40,917 bases of DNA from Phytophthora quininea. Lineage: Eukaryota; Oomycota; Peronosporomycetes; Peronosporales; Peronosporaceae. The stretch lies in the NCBI GenBank assembly GCA_011947345.1, contig JAAVTG010000441.1, forward strand, positions 1-40,917. Direction: 5' to 3'. Below the pieces are notes generated by a model, which was not told the DNA's origin, did no database searches, and saw only the letters and a program-made list of their open reading frames with translations. How positions within the stretch are numbered: the first letter of the stretch is position 1; the number at the start of each line of letters is the position of its first letter. The translations under genes and the position numbers were made by a program. Shown here piece by piece: positions 21,006 to 32,260 of the stretch.

Positions 21006-21249
21006 TTAGGGACGGCCGGTTTCTTGAGCAAACTGAAGTCAATTGTTCTGACAGTACATGCGCACGTTTTGAAAAAGGCAAGCGTCCACAATGCATTTTG
21101 GAGTACCAAATGACAAAGAAAGAATCTTAGAATCAAAACTCATCCGATGGTGCACTCGGACTAGACAAATACCAATGAAAGAAGCTCGAAGTTTTTGTTA
21201 GACATCACACAGCAATAGAAAGGCCTTGTTTCCTGTGTCGGAACGGCTC

Positions 21250-21672
21250 TTATGCTGCACCGTGGGCCTTGTTCCAGAAGGCGGTGTACTTCTCCAGGAA
21301 GCCGTGGAGCTTGCTCTTCTCAGTGATTTTGAACTTGGACTGCAGTGTCGAGGGCTTGACCTTCAACTTGTTCAGCGTCTTGAAGGCACCCCTCAGAGCG
21401 CTCTCCGAAACTTTACCGGCACCGGTGGACACTCCAGTCATGACCTTGGTAAGACCTGAAGGGAGTTTGAAAGCAGCTCGCTCCTCCTCGTCGGCCGTCA
21501 GTTCGTTGTCGGTCTTGGCAGATCGCAGAGCTCGCTTGTCGGTGTCGACGGCGAATCGGCTCAGAAGTTCGATGTCGGTTGACGTCAATTCGAGGTCATT
21601 GGTCGCCGTAGCATTGGAGGACGCAGCGAAGATGACGGCAATCAGCAAGAAGACGTAGCACAGCAGACGCAT
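21250..21672 (-). CDS. RxLR effector A2, intact
   Basis: Complete 140-residue secreted RxLR-type effector. The signal peptide is at about residues 1-22 (LCYVFLLIAVIFAASS), RALR at 47-50 and DEEER at 61-65. The short effector domain of about 75 residues is Lys/Leu-rich and ends FLEKYTAFWNKAHGAA. The frame stays open 44 codons upstream to 21804, but the Met at 21672 begins the hydrophobic signal and is the conserved start in A1. No intron is visible. Known family role: secretion and action inside host plant cells; the target cannot be inferred. Copy A1 at 156-577 has the same upstream region but a one-base deletion. Confidence 0.9.
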   Translation of the reverse strand: MRLLCYVFLLIAVIFAASSNATATNDLELTSTDIELLSRFAVDTDKRALRSAKTDNELTADEEERAAFKLPSGLTKVMTGVSTGAGKVSESALRGAFKTLNKLKVKPSTLQSKFKITEKSKLHGFLEKYTAFWNKAHGAA

Positions 21673-21810
21673 CGTACAACTTGGGAAAACTTGAACGCGG
21701 GTGTGGGTGGTCGGGGGCGGATTATGAAATGGCAAGTCTGCCACTATTGGGCTGAGCCCCAATGAGTAGAGGGAGAACAGTCTTGTTCTTGAGATCGGAC
21801 GCACCTCTTC
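21673..21810 (-). promoter_or_regulatory. Shared upstream region of effector A2
   Basis: This region is nearly identical to 15-155 upstream of A1. It includes CTACTCATTGGGG (Inr-like, plus-sense of the gene) and, closer to the ATG, GCCATTTCATAATCC, which resembles the FPR half of the oomycete core promoter. The two halves are not in the consensus spacing, so the exact start site is uncertain. Conservation between copies supports a regulatory role but also simply reflects recent duplication. Confidence 0.4.
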
Positions 21811-21820
21811 AGCTGTTACT

Positions 21821-22138
21821 GCAGCGTTCTGGTCGATGACAAGGGTACTGTATTTGGTAATGTACTCTAGCTATTTGTTCCGTACACGTACGTTGGTGAA
21901 TACATGAACTGCTGAGTCAGAGACCCCTTTTACTGACGAAACTTGGCTGGGATTTTGAAAGCTAAGTAATATGGAGTGTGGGAATTGTTCGACGCTTAGC
22001 TGTTCCCCAAAGTTGGATATTTTAGGAGCAGTCGATTGCGCCCAGAGAGTACGAGTTCTCCAGTATGATGCAGCACTGGTACCGTATTACTCTACGACCG
22101 CGTCAACACGTACATGTGTACAGAGTATTATGCTTGAT
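21821..22138. other. No gene seen
   Basis: Short ORFs only. Copies A1 and A2 diverge here. Confidence 0.5.
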
Positions 22139-22162
22139 GCAAGAGGCTCATGAGCCTCTTGC
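22139..22162. repeat. Perfect 24-bp palindrome
   Basis: The half-site GCAAGAGGCTCA is followed directly by its reverse complement with no loop. It sits at the upstream edge of block X copy 2. Confidence 0.85.
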
Positions 22163-22760
22163 TCGGAAAACAGTCTGCAACAAAACCGAGCCACAAACTA
22201 TCACAAGATGTTGTTTTGAACCCAATTTGTTCGTGGACTGGTACTGTAATTCATCAATTCGAATCCTACGATCGTAAAAATGGGTGGGCATGTTCAGGAT
22301 TCCCATGAATTCGTTCTCTTTGAGATGGTAAGTTTATGACGTACGGCTGTACCAGCATTGATCTGAGACAATTTGTTCACGCGATTGCGTGGCAAGCGTT
22401 TTCGCAGTCTCATCACAGCAAAAAAGACAGCATACGATCACATGAAGACGAACTGAGATCCCGTTGCCTTCCAGCACCCCCACTAGCTAACCTTTCTGAA
22501 TGGAGTTGTGAGGCTTGCGCTTTCCTGTTCGATGCCGTTGGCTTCATACAACTTGGCAAGCGCCGCTACTCCATTGCGAAGTTTCGTCACCAACAAAAAT
22601 AAAGTCGCGAAAACTCTTCACCTTCAGACGAGCAAGAAACCGCATACGTGTCGAGCTTCAACACATAAACTTGAACCGGTTCCACGGCGAGATATCGACG
22701 ACACCGCAAGGTCGCCTTAGAAAAGCTGACTACAATTGACGATAATTAAGCTGAAGCTCC
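22160..22760 (+). repeat. Block X, copy 2
   Basis: Related in direct orientation to 2880-3200, with extra internal sequence. It includes the 88-codon ORF 22336-22602 (+), which has Cys residues but no motif I recognise. Both copies end near GATAATTAA. Confidence 0.55.
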
Positions 22761-24425
22761 GAGGCGTACACCTCAGCATCTAGCTCAACAAGCTCAACAG
22801 CTGCGACCTGTAGGTAACGCTGACCGAGGTTGCGGCAGCGACGCCAGTTGAAGCCTGTTACGACAGCCAACGAAGGTTGTCCAAGTGTCCAACGATTTGT
22901 ACCGAGTCGGTTGTGACTCAATTTGCTCCTCCATCTCCTGTTCAATCGCTACGCTCACCTGCAAAATACCCACAACAATAACCACCTGTAGCGCTGTCAC
23001 CGGGGAAAGTAAGTGCACATGAAAGAGACTACGAATACGACGCACCTGCCCCAGACGCCCGGACGCGTCCGTAACGACTACGTAGACGCTCAGCCTCCTC
23101 GAAAAGCTCGTTTCAGAGGGTCTCCTGATCGCAGCGTGAAAATTCCATCGATTGCCGCTCGCCTCAAGGAACCATTTGAGAGACGCCTCGTCACCAAACA
23201 GTCTTCAGTCGTAAAGCACGCCCCGTTCAATATGAGCCATGCACATTGTCCCAATACAAGAGGGAGAAACCCGACGGATACTACGAGCTGGGGAAATTGC
23301 AGCCAGACCTGAACACCGATGGGCTCGTGGAGAAGCGGGCGAGGAACGAATGAATCAAAGCATTCTCGCAGAATTCACGCACGACCAACAAGAATGCGCA
23401 GTCCAGAAAAGCCCCCACGGAGTCGAGCCAAGAGATGACGACACAAAAACTCATGTTGGCTCGAGAAATAGCCGTGGCCTTTGCCAATCGCGTTCCAAAA
23501 CCAAAGGTCTCGAAGACGGCACAGAGACAATTTACCTGACAGCGCCCGATCTTCGCAGTCTGACATTTCGGCGGCTAATTCACCCAGAAAGGTTATTGAC
23601 GACGACTGCGACGACGACGAAGTAACGCCAGAATCATATCAAACTACAGGATTTACCACTTCAGCAGCACTTCCATTCACCCTCAAAGCTGTGTCAACTG
23701 TAATCTAGCACCAACCATCTCTCACACGCCAAGAAGCTGATGAACATGTGGAATCCCAACCACTTGAAAGCTCACTATGGTAACCCTTCTAGCCCCTCCA
23801 TACTGCAGCCGCCATGGAAGCCCCCATTGTGGCTGCTAACTGCCTACCACTTCGTGCGCTAACTGGCGGCACCTCCGCCATTTGCTCGCTCAAGCCCAAG
23901 CTCCGACTGCGACGCGTGAATCTGGCGACGAAGACCACCGGAGGCCATGCTGCCAGAGGCCCCTTGAGCCCGTGCTTGAGGCGGGACCATATGTGTCAAA
24001 GCCCCGTGGCTTCTCAAGTGCCGTATGCAGCTCTTCGGCCAAGTAGCCCCTCTCAACCTCCAGGGCAGGAGAAAATCAAGCAGAAGCGTCTACGCGACGG
24101 CGTACCAGCTGTAGAAACAGTTAACTTATGGTACAGCCGTCATGACGAAGGCTTTTCCTCCGGCGTGGCGCCTTGAAAAACCACAAGTGTCCTATGTGTG
24201 CCTGCGGGTGGCATCGGGATAGCCGGTGGTCTCCGGCATTAACCTGCTGATGCTGTGGGAAGGGAGTAGCTACTAGCACGTCCCGGATAGCGGGGTAAAG
24301 GGGTTAAATGACACTTCGAACACAAGAAAAATTCCCTCACCTCTTACAACGAGGCGTGAACGAGCTATTGCAGCACACAAACTATAGGAAAATAGCTAGC
24401 ACTTCACTAGAAATATTGTATCTGT
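22761..24425. other. No intact gene; one stretch of possible decayed coding sequence
   Basis: Positions 22824-22850 (-) repeat the NWRRCRNLG coding segment seen at 13307-13333. Between 23013 and 23600 (+) the reading moves between frames. The piece RKARFRGSPDRSVKIPSIAARLKEPF continues after a frame change as ELGKLQPDLNTDGLVEKRARNE and then MLAREIAVAFANRVPKPKV, which looks like a broken protein-coding gene of unknown family. The region 23800-24330 is GC-rich with no product I can name. Confidence 0.35.
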
Positions 24426-24719
24426 TCACGAATGTATTCTAGTTATCAGCAGCGAGACCATTTCTTTGAGCTGACGTTGTTTTCTCAAACACTTGTACAC
24501 CATCTCGGAGTTAGAAACTGCAACGTCCTCAAGACATTTCCACGCGTACAATTGTGCGGGATACCATCCACTCTTTCTAACCAAATTACTTGAATCTGAA
24601 CTCCATTCGCTTTGTAGAAACGCGCACTTGCTGTCCGTACATCTGCGAACCAACAGCAGCAGCGCTCGTTTACTTTCTTCACCACTTCCGTTAGCAATCT
24701 TTTCGTTAATATCCGACAC
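24426..24719 (-). other. Unidentified 97-codon ORF
   Basis: The minus-strand frame starts MSDINEKIANGSGEE and is Leu/Arg/Ser-rich. There is no signal peptide, membrane segment or known motif. A second minus frame (24485-24754) overlaps it, so the coding status is doubtful. Confidence 0.2.
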
Positions 24720-24769
24720 ACTCTGCTACTTTGAGGTTTGCTGCATTTGAGCACGGTTGCTGATCAATT

Positions 24770-25256
24770 TGAGCTAGTCCGACTGACATCTCGTCATAAT
24801 TGCCGATTTCTTGGGTGCCAATCGCAGCTGGACGCCTTCAACGGCTTTTTCACGGACGTCTGTTCCGAGATTCATCCAATACTTGGGACGAAAGTGCTTC
24901 CGCATGACATTTTCGTGCTCTACCATCAAATGAGCCGATTATTTCATCGCTTACTACCGCATCCGGACGAAGGAGGAATGCAGGAAGTAAAGCACGATTT
25001 CACCACCGATATTTGGAATCAAGGTAAGTAGCTGTCTCCCAACAGAACCATCTTCGCGATTCTTCCCAAATTTGCGATCGCAAGATTGGAAGGTGATTCT
25101 CCAGCAAGTTCCGGAGTTGATGCATCATCCGATGGAAGACCTGGGGTGTCCTCGACAAAGGATTCATGAAACCTTGTCCAGGGTGATTTCTCTACGTGGA
25201 TGTCTACTGCCGGTAATTCATGTTGCGATAGCTTCGGAGACCTCACAGTTGAGTTG
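24770..25256 (+). mobile_element. LINE fragment (+), zinc-domain region
   Basis: This encodes FNGFFTDVCSEIHPILG, VLPHDIFVLYHQMSRLFH, PTEPSSRFFPNLRSQDW and HHPMEDLGCPRQRIHETL. The order matches residues about 65-200 of the LINE C-terminal protein at 27182-28327. Both ends are truncated. At 25256 it meets, tail inward, the 3' end of the minus-strand LINE that follows. Its last 245 bases belong to the 2.1-kb repeat that recurs at 32997. Confidence 0.8.
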
Positions 25257-27058
25257 AAATGGTTTGATTAACTCGTTAGCGGATTCTCTCGTCTGGAAGG
25301 TGTAGCTTAGACAATCTATCTAATCAAGAATCCATTCGCAGAATTCAGCTAAACTCGCGGGATTCAAATACCCTGCGGCCGTTCTAGAAGAATGTATTTC
25401 GGAGGATTAAACCCCAATTGCCGGACTAGTTCTGCAATCGTTGAGGAATCGCAATGAAGATCCGTCGCATGCTGGTAAATGAATTGGTAGTGCATCTTAA
25501 AGGAACTTTGCAGATCAGCAACGTTAGGCATTTCTGCCTCCGTCTCACGGAAATGAATGTCGTTTCGCAATCTCCATGTGGCGTGGAAAACAATAGCAGT
25601 TTGCACTTCCCAAAGAAGCAGCAATTCTTTTTGCTTCTCTCTCCATCTTGTGTGGATGTCTTGTAGCTTTGGAAAAAGCAACAGCCGCCAGCTCAGAGAT
25701 GGTCGGAAGACTGATGACCACGGAGCCCACATTTGGCGCCACATTTCTTTCAAGCCTGGGCACGTATAAAAGCAGTGCTCAACCGTTTCGATAACTTGAC
25801 ACGTAGGACGAACACATTGTTGAATGTTTGGGTCCAGTGATCTTAGAAAGTAAAGCCGCGAGCCCACAGTCAAATCACCAAAGTACAGGCACAGCATTAT
25901 GTCATGGACCACAGGTAGGAGAAACCCACGAAGTGATAGGAAGCTCGACAATGTTTGATGAACACGTTGTCTAGGGCACCCTAAATCTTCCATCGGATGA
26001 TGATCCATATCTGGTACTTTTGAAGGAGTTTTGTCCAATCTTGAAGTCGCAAGTATGGGAAGAAGCGCGCCTTTGGCTCAGTTGGAACCAATCCATTAAC
26101 GTTTACTCCAAATACTGGTGGTGTGCTTGAAATTGCCACAACTCGAATACCCCCAGCTTCAGGATCCGGCAGAACACGATAAAAACTTGCGTCAACTGAT
26201 GATAAAGCCGACATATATCGTGCAGAACAATTTGGGATCCACGGGTAGGATGAAGCGCTGAACATACTTTAGTAAAAAAGTAGTGGACGACGGCCAACAG
26301 CGATTACCATCCAGGAAGTCTGCAAAACACCAAAATTGGTGTTCTGCAAGTGCGCGGCATAAATTGCGAAATTTTATGGATCCTGCGCCAAGCGGCTTCG
26401 AGAATCTTGTGGCGTCCCGAGCGTACAAAAAGTGAAACGCTGGTACCTTGCTCCACCATATCGGGCTAGATAGCACGAACTGCAACGTACTGGTTCTACT
26501 TTGGTGTAGAGACGTTCGACTTGGCCATTGAATACGGTTCCACTCCTTCAAAACATGCCGCCACCACAAGGGGAGCACTGTAGACCTCCATCCTGCGGGC
26601 TTCGGAGGTTCTTGGAGCAGAAAATCACCCGAAGCAGGTCGCGCGAATTTGCCATATCGTCGTTGGAGCATTGCCAACAGTGGGCGATACCATACATCAT
26701 CATCTGTAGGAGTAGCAGCGCTAATCGTAGCTACAATTTTCTGCAGAAGTTGGAAGTGCTGACGCTGGATAATCATCTTCACGACAGGAACCCCAATACC
26801 ATCCGCGTCCCGGGGTCGTGCAGCTAATCCTTTCTTAACAATACTTATTTCTGCTTTCCCAACGCTCACTCGGTTGTACACTACATATCGATTAACAATT
26901 CCTTGCCAGCAATTTATAAACCGAGTTGGAATCGTCACGGTGGCTGTAAAATACCAGAGTAGTGATAAATCTCTGCTTGTGCAATCAGTCTTCGCCCAAG
27001 CAGGGTTCTTGCTCTACCTTGCCAAGCTTCAACCGTGTTATCAACTTTTTGTACGAAG
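25257..27058 (-). mobile_element. 5'-truncated LINE (RT tail and C-terminal domain)
   Basis: The minus-strand element has its 3' end at about 25257 (GATTAACTCGTTAGCGGATT on the plus strand). The C-terminal zinc-domain region is at 25364-26300, with LGCPRQRVHQTL, QCVRPTCQVIETVEHCF and HYQFIYQHATDLHC. The end of RT is at 26300-27040, with TIPTRFINCWQGIVNRY and RARTLLGRR. Several frameshifts separate 26192-26938, 25981-26265 and 25364-26038. It is truncated 5' near 27058, where a second LINE 3' end begins (GATTAACTGTTTAGCGGATT). Confidence 0.88.
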
Positions 27059-27108
27059 GAAATTGAATTGATTAACTGTTTAGCGGATTTCTCGTCTTAA
27101 GGTGATAA
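27059..27108 (-). mobile_element. 3' end of another LINE, interrupted
   Basis: A 50-base LINE 3' terminus (TTAGCGGATTTCTCGTCTTA on the plus strand). Its body does not continue at 27109, where a different LINE lies, but does continue after the second copy of the repeat, at 35094-35385. Confidence 0.8.
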
Positions 27109-27181
27109 TTATTATTAAAATGAGTTGATTAACACTTTAGCGGATTTCTCGTCTAAGCTGCTTTATCTCGTAGCATCAGAT

Positions 27182-28327
27182 TTATCGTTGAGGAATCCAA
27201 ATGGTGTGTTGCTCTAGAGCAATAGCATTCGTGTCTTTTGGCGGTTCGAAGCCCAATTGACGTATTATCGACAGTATTGCCGATTCGTCGTAATGGAGTT
27301 CAGCTGCGTGTTGGTAGATGAATTGGTAGTGCATTTTGAAGGAGCACATCATTCCTGGAATGCTTGGAGTTTCGGTTGGGGCCTCTCTGAACAGAATGTC
27401 ATTTCGTAGTCTCCATGTTGCATGGAATATGATCGCCGTGTGCACTCTCCATAGAAGAAGGAGTACCTTACCATTTTCTCGCCATCTTGTTCGCAGGTCT
27501 TGTGTTGTGGGGAAGAGCAGAAGCCGCCAAGTCAATCGAGTTCTGAACGCCCGACGCCAGGGCTTGTATACGTGTTCCCACATCGATGTAAGCGATGTGC
27601 ACTTGAAGAAGCAATGTTGTACTGTTTCAATCGCTTGACACCCAGGGCGTACACATTGCTGAATTGTCGGGTTCAACGATTTCAAGAAATATAGTCTCGA
27701 GCCGACGGTAATATCACCGCAATATAGTCGTAACATCACATCATGAACCACTGGAAGTACCAGTCCTCGCAGTGCTAGTATTTTTGACAGCGTTTGGTGA
27801 ACACGTCGCCGTGGGCATCCCAAATCCTCAAGTGGATGGTGCTCCAGCGCAGGTGTTTGTTCAAGCAGCTTACCCCAGTCCTTTTTCCGTAGTTTTGGAA
27901 AGAATCGTACGCTTGGCGTAGTAATATTGGCACTGCTCACAGATAATCCGTGAATCGGAGGTGTGTTTGTTGCATTTGCCGCTTGGATCTCTCCTGGATG
28001 AGGTTGAGGTAGAATTCTTGACATAACTTCTCTCAACTGTCTGTAGAGACGAAAAATATCCGTAAGAACAACTTCAGATCCGAGTATCGGATGAAGCGTT
28101 GAACATATTCTGGCGAAGAACGCGGCCGATGAAGGCCAGTAATGATTTTCATCCAGAAAATCGGCAAAACAGTCCAGCTTTTTCTCCGCAAGTGCACGAC
28201 ACAAGCGGCCAAACTTGGTGGTACCTGACCCCAATGGCGTCGAAGTTTGTGTTAACTCTCTGGAGTGCCACAGATGGAATTCGGATGACTTATTCCACCA
28301 TATTGGACTGTACAATGCATATTGCAC
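27182..28327 (-). pseudogene. LINE C-terminal zinc-domain protein (zf-RVT type)
   Basis: An uninterrupted 381-codon frame continues the RT in another frame after a shift near 28300. A Cys/His motif lies at C225, C230, H238 and C243 (CVRPGCQAIETVQHCFFKC), as in the zf-RVT domain found downstream of many LINE reverse transcriptases. Conserved blocks HHPLEDLGCPRRRVHQTL (163-180) and FKMHYQFIYQHAAELHYDE are recognisable in every other LINE scrap in this window. It was probably part of one polyprotein with the RT. Confidence 0.85.
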
Positions 28328-30042
28328 TTTTTGAGTCTACTGACTTGTAGCGCCGATCGTTGTGGCCAATTTATTCTGTCCCAATCGCGCAGAGTTCGCC
28401 GCCACCACAGTGGCATCATTGTTGCTCTCCAACCCGCAGGTCGAGGTGGATCTTGAAACAGAAAGTCACTGGATCGCGGCCTAGCGAATTCCCCATATCG
28501 TAGTTGGATTATATGCATCATTGGTCGATACCACACGTTGTCATCGCTGTCCGAGTTGGAACTGGTGGTCGCCACAAAATGCTGCAACTGCTGTAGGTGC
28601 TGGCGGCGAATCACTGTTGCTACATCAGGGACTCCGATTCCGTCCATTTCTCGCGGTGTTGTCGCTAGTCCTTTTTGTACAATGCTCACGCCCGCTTTTC
28701 CGGCACTAATGCGATTGTATAGAACGTAGCGGTTTATCATTCCTTGCCATCGCTTTATAAATCGTGTGGGAATTAGCATCGCAGTTGTGAAGTACCAAAG
28801 TATAGACAAAATCTCAACTTGAGCGATTAGTCTTCGACCAAGCAGAGTACGCGCTCGCCCTTTCCAGAGCTGCAAGCGTTTAATCATCTTTTGATCGAGC
28901 TGCGCCGCAAGTTTTTCAGATGTGTCCAAATTTCCAAAAGGTATGCCAAGGTAGCGCGTTGTTTCGCCTCGTTTCAACGATCGAAGCGGCTCCAAACGTG
29001 GTGCTGGACACTTATTATTCAGACTCATCATGACGCTTTTGGTGTGGTTCAGCTGCGCTCCAGATCCCACGCAGTAGCAGTCTACGATCTTCAGTTGATC
29101 CACCAATTGTGCCTTCCCTTTTGAGAAGAGAACTGTGTCATCAGCAAAAAACGCCACAGGAATCCGTAACGTCTCATTTACTTCGACGCCGAGATCTCGA
29201 TTGGCTCGCAAGAGATTTCCCAGTGGTTCTAGTGAGAGTGCAAACAAGAACGGCAATAACGGATCCCCTTGTTTAACTCCGCGTGCTGGAGATAGAGCAT
29301 CTTGAGCCCACCCATTTATCATCAACGAACACTGTGTGTTTTCGTACATTAATTCAATCCACGAACGGAATCGCGGGCCAAGCCCTTGTCGTTCGAGCAC
29401 GCGAAATAGGTATTGTCGATTTACCCGATCATACGCTTTCGCAAAATCCAGGAAGGTGGCAATGCCTCGATGGTTCTGGGATGTCATCAAATGTTGCAAG
29501 TCTCGCACCAGGAAAATTTGTTCGTGGATTGAGCGTCCAGGTATAAATCCTTTTTGGTCAGGATGTACTAACCTGGACATCAAAGGACGTAGTCGATTGA
29601 CAAGCACTCGCGAGAGTATTTTAACCTCCACCGGCATCAATGTTATCGGGCGGAAGTTTCCGGGGTTGCCTCGTTCACCTTTCTTGAACAACAATGCCAC
29701 TGACGAGTATCGTTGGTGTGGGAGTAATATTCCACGTTCAAGCTGGTAATTAAACACTACCAACAGGATTTCACCAAATGTTTCTGGGTCCAGTCGGTAA
29801 AAATCGCTTGTAAACCCATCCGGTCCCGGAGCTGAGTGGGGCTTCAGTGTTTTAATTGCCGCTACGAATTCCTCGACAGTGAGATCATTTTCGAGGTCGG
29901 CAGCTGCATCAGCATCCAAACGGCGAGTGATGCTATCGAGTAGTTTTTGTTGTGTATCCCTGTCAACATGAGTATCAGTGGGGTCAGACATAAAGCGATC
30001 GTCACCAAATATTTTCCCCAGTGTTCTTGAAATCCTCTGCAC
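28252..30042 (-). pseudogene. LINE reverse transcriptase
   Basis: A 596-codon open frame. The RT starts near SAPGPDGFTSDFYRL (70-84) and continues through NFRPITLMPVEVKILSRVL, GFIPGRS (165-171), catalytic motif A FLDFAKAYDRV (D199), GVKQGDPLLPFLFALSLEP (255-273) and catalytic FADD at 299-302 (FFADDTVLF). Thumb-region motifs follow (YLGIPFG; MLIPTRFIKRWQG). The RT core itself is intact. It is joined to its endonuclease only through frameshifts near 30110 and 30530, and loses frame near 28300 before the zinc domain. Confidence 0.9.
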
Positions 30043-30510
30043 ACTTCAGCTGGGTCTGTGGATACCGAGCCGTCCGCTTTCCGAATTGCGCGAAATGGGG
30101 TATTACGCAATTCGTAGCTTGGGGTCGGAAGAAATACTTGTTGCTCTTTTCCGCCTTGGATACTGTCTGTTCAAAGCCGCGGTTGGCGCCAAAAGCTTCC
30201 CATTCCTCTTTACACTCCTCATAGTGTTGTTTCGCGAAATAGTAATTTATCTCGTCTTGATCATTAGCGGATTCATCTCTCAGTGCTGATGCACATTCTT
30301 CTACTTGTTCCCGAGCAGCATTGAGGTCAGCACGTCCTGTATGCCGCAGCGTCCGCTGACAACGTTTTAAGTAGCCCTTCATTCTCCTTTTCCACGACTT
30401 CCACACTATGCCTGGGTTATTAGACGCACGGAGTATCGGCAGCAGTGCTTTGGCTTCGTTCACTATATCCAAACGTAATTCTGGTATTGCGAGGAGCCAT
30501 GCCGGTAATC

Positions 30511-31278
30511 TCAAAATCCGGTTCCAGTGGGGTGGTGCCACGAAGTTAATTCAATGTGGTGAGCTAGATGATCGCCGCCGTGTTCCCAATGTGAGTAGCC
30601 TGAGTCATGGTAGCACTCTGACAGCAATGCATCTGTTAAGAAGATATAGTCGATGCGATTAATCCTCGGAAGAGGTCCTGAGTAAATTCGAGCTAGCGGG
30701 TGGTGCAGTCTCCAAGCATCGACCACATTAATTTCTGATAGCCACAGCAGTAGCGCGTTCCTACTGGAGTCTGGTTTCGGGTTTGACGAACTAGCGTCTA
30801 CTTCTGGGTTTAATGCCGTGTTAAAATCTCCACACACAATGTGTACTGCATTTTCTTCAAAGTCCACCGGGAGTGCTTCAAACATTCTACGGCGTTCTGT
30901 GACTGCGTTCGGCGCATAAACATTATGAATGTAACACCACTTACCTCCCCAGCGAAGACGAACTAGTAGGTATCGGTTTGGGATCGTAGCTTCCGAAATC
31001 ACCTCTGCTGTATCAGCCGCCGGGCACGACCCGTGAATTATTGTTGCCACTCCACCACTCCTGCTATATGTTTGATGTTGGCATTCTCCATTTTTGTCCG
31101 TGATAAATACACGACCTCCAAAGCATTATCGAGTCAGATACCCAAATCTCTGCACTTGCTGTCGGTCTTTGAACCGAGTTTCTTGAATACACGCAAAATA
31201 AAATTGTTTGAGGTGCGTTGAGATCAATAGGTTTCCACCATCTTTGACCCCGCGCACATTCCAGGATAGTATTTTACA
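30511..31278 (-). pseudogene. LINE APE-type endonuclease
   Basis: This begins KILSWNVRG (31278), followed by QETRFKD, then an in-frame TAA at 31126-31128 where the sister element at 3990-7110 has a sense codon. In the same frame it continues with GGVATIIHGS, YIHNVYAPN, HIVCGDFNTAL, RINRIDYIFLT and GGDHLAHHIEL, the standard order of APE-like catalytic blocks (N, E, D-x-N, D, H). Such enzymes nick the genomic target. The premature stop and the frame change near 30530 make this copy non-functional. Helical linker sequence to the RT runs 30541-30002. Confidence 0.85.
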
Positions 31279-32260
31279 GGATTGTCCGACTTCCATGATG
31301 TTCATCATTTTAGTTTGTTCTGCCTGCTTCCATGGCGGGCATTTCAGGTGACTGTGAGGCAGTCCATCGCCTGCGCTTTCCACTAGCTTCTGCACCCAAC
31401 CATGCTGGGTGAAGATCGAAGGGCACATACAGAGTGCTATCAGCTCAAAAATACTTAGCCATCGCAACAGGTTCCAGTCATTCTTTTCGTCACTTGGGAG
31501 TCTTTCAAAGACTTGTTTGAGGTACGAGCTGTAGCTGTTGCGTGTGCTGCCGATCGGCAATTTCAAGGCCGTTATACGGTCGTGAAAGGTGCGAGTGTTA
31601 TCATCATCCATGGTTTCTGAGGCTAGAACACGGTTCCATAGGTGGATGTCCGCTAATTCCATTGTTTGTGAGCCACCAGTCGTTAGGTCGTCCAAGAGGG
31701 CCTTGGTCCAAGCCAACGGAGTCGAGCACATTGACTGGACAATTTGGTCCATGTTTTTTGATCCGTGTAGCAGTGTATCAACCGCTTGATAATGCTGCAC
31801 ACTGAGAGAAACACGGTCATCACGGGTGCTGATCTGGGCTTCTTTTTCTGATAGAAGAAGGGCCTCTTCTAAAGCGAGATTTTCATCATCTTCTTGTTCG
31901 ATGCGCGATGTTATGCGCTTCTTAGACGGAGCAGGGTTTACTCCACTGGATACTCCGCTGCGATTCAGGTGTGGTATTATAATCACTCCAGCGTTGACGC
32001 CAGGTGTGGTCTCCGGCTGCACAACGTCAAAATCACAATCTGGTGCATCTAGCGGTGAAAACGGGTTTTCATGCGCAAAGGATGCCTCGGTTCGCTTAAA
32101 CCCGGACTCCATTTGGTTCGACATATCCATGTCGGAGTTTGCCTCTCCCTGACTATTCCATTGCGTTTCATCATTGGAATCTGTGTCGTTTGAGTATGAG
32201 CAGACATCATCTTCTTCATCCTGGTTATCCAGCTGTAAATCATGGATTTGTGTAGCTGGT
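31279..32260 (-). pseudogene. LINE N-terminal linker region
   Basis: Open frame 32130-31126 precedes the endonuclease in the same frame. It holds an acidic/polar part (QLDNQDEEDDVCSYSNDTD upstream of Met 32130), a helix-prone stretch NLALEEALLLSEKEAQIS and a hydrophobic block NLLRWLSIFELIALCMCPSIF. The homologous block in the fragment at 6745-6257 (RWLSIFELMALSMCPTVF) shows that it is conserved in the family. Its function is not known to me. Confidence 0.6.

Larger units (their letters stand above)
21005..21820 (-). repeat. Effector block A, copy 2
   Basis: This is the inverted copy of 1-800: promoter-proximal region, RxLR coding region and 3' flank. Its 3' flank abuts, and may overlap, the 5' part of the pogo-like transposase. 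Confidence 0.8.
25012..27108. repeat. 2.1-kb direct repeat P, left copy
   Basis: Positions 25012-27108 correspond one-to-one with 32997-35093 (constant offset 7985 at both ends). The left 1.25 kb differs at roughly 30 positions, while from about 26280 to 27108 I find only one single-base indel (GGGG against GGG near 26570/34554). The repeat begins inside the plus-strand LINE fragment and ends exactly at the 3' end of the full-length LINE. Confidence 0.93.

Noticed and set aside
25012..25060. Spliceosomal intron (GTAAGT ... CAACAG) in the LINE fragment
   Set aside because: The 33000 copy reads through the segment in frame with the LINE protein, so the splice-like sequence is coding.
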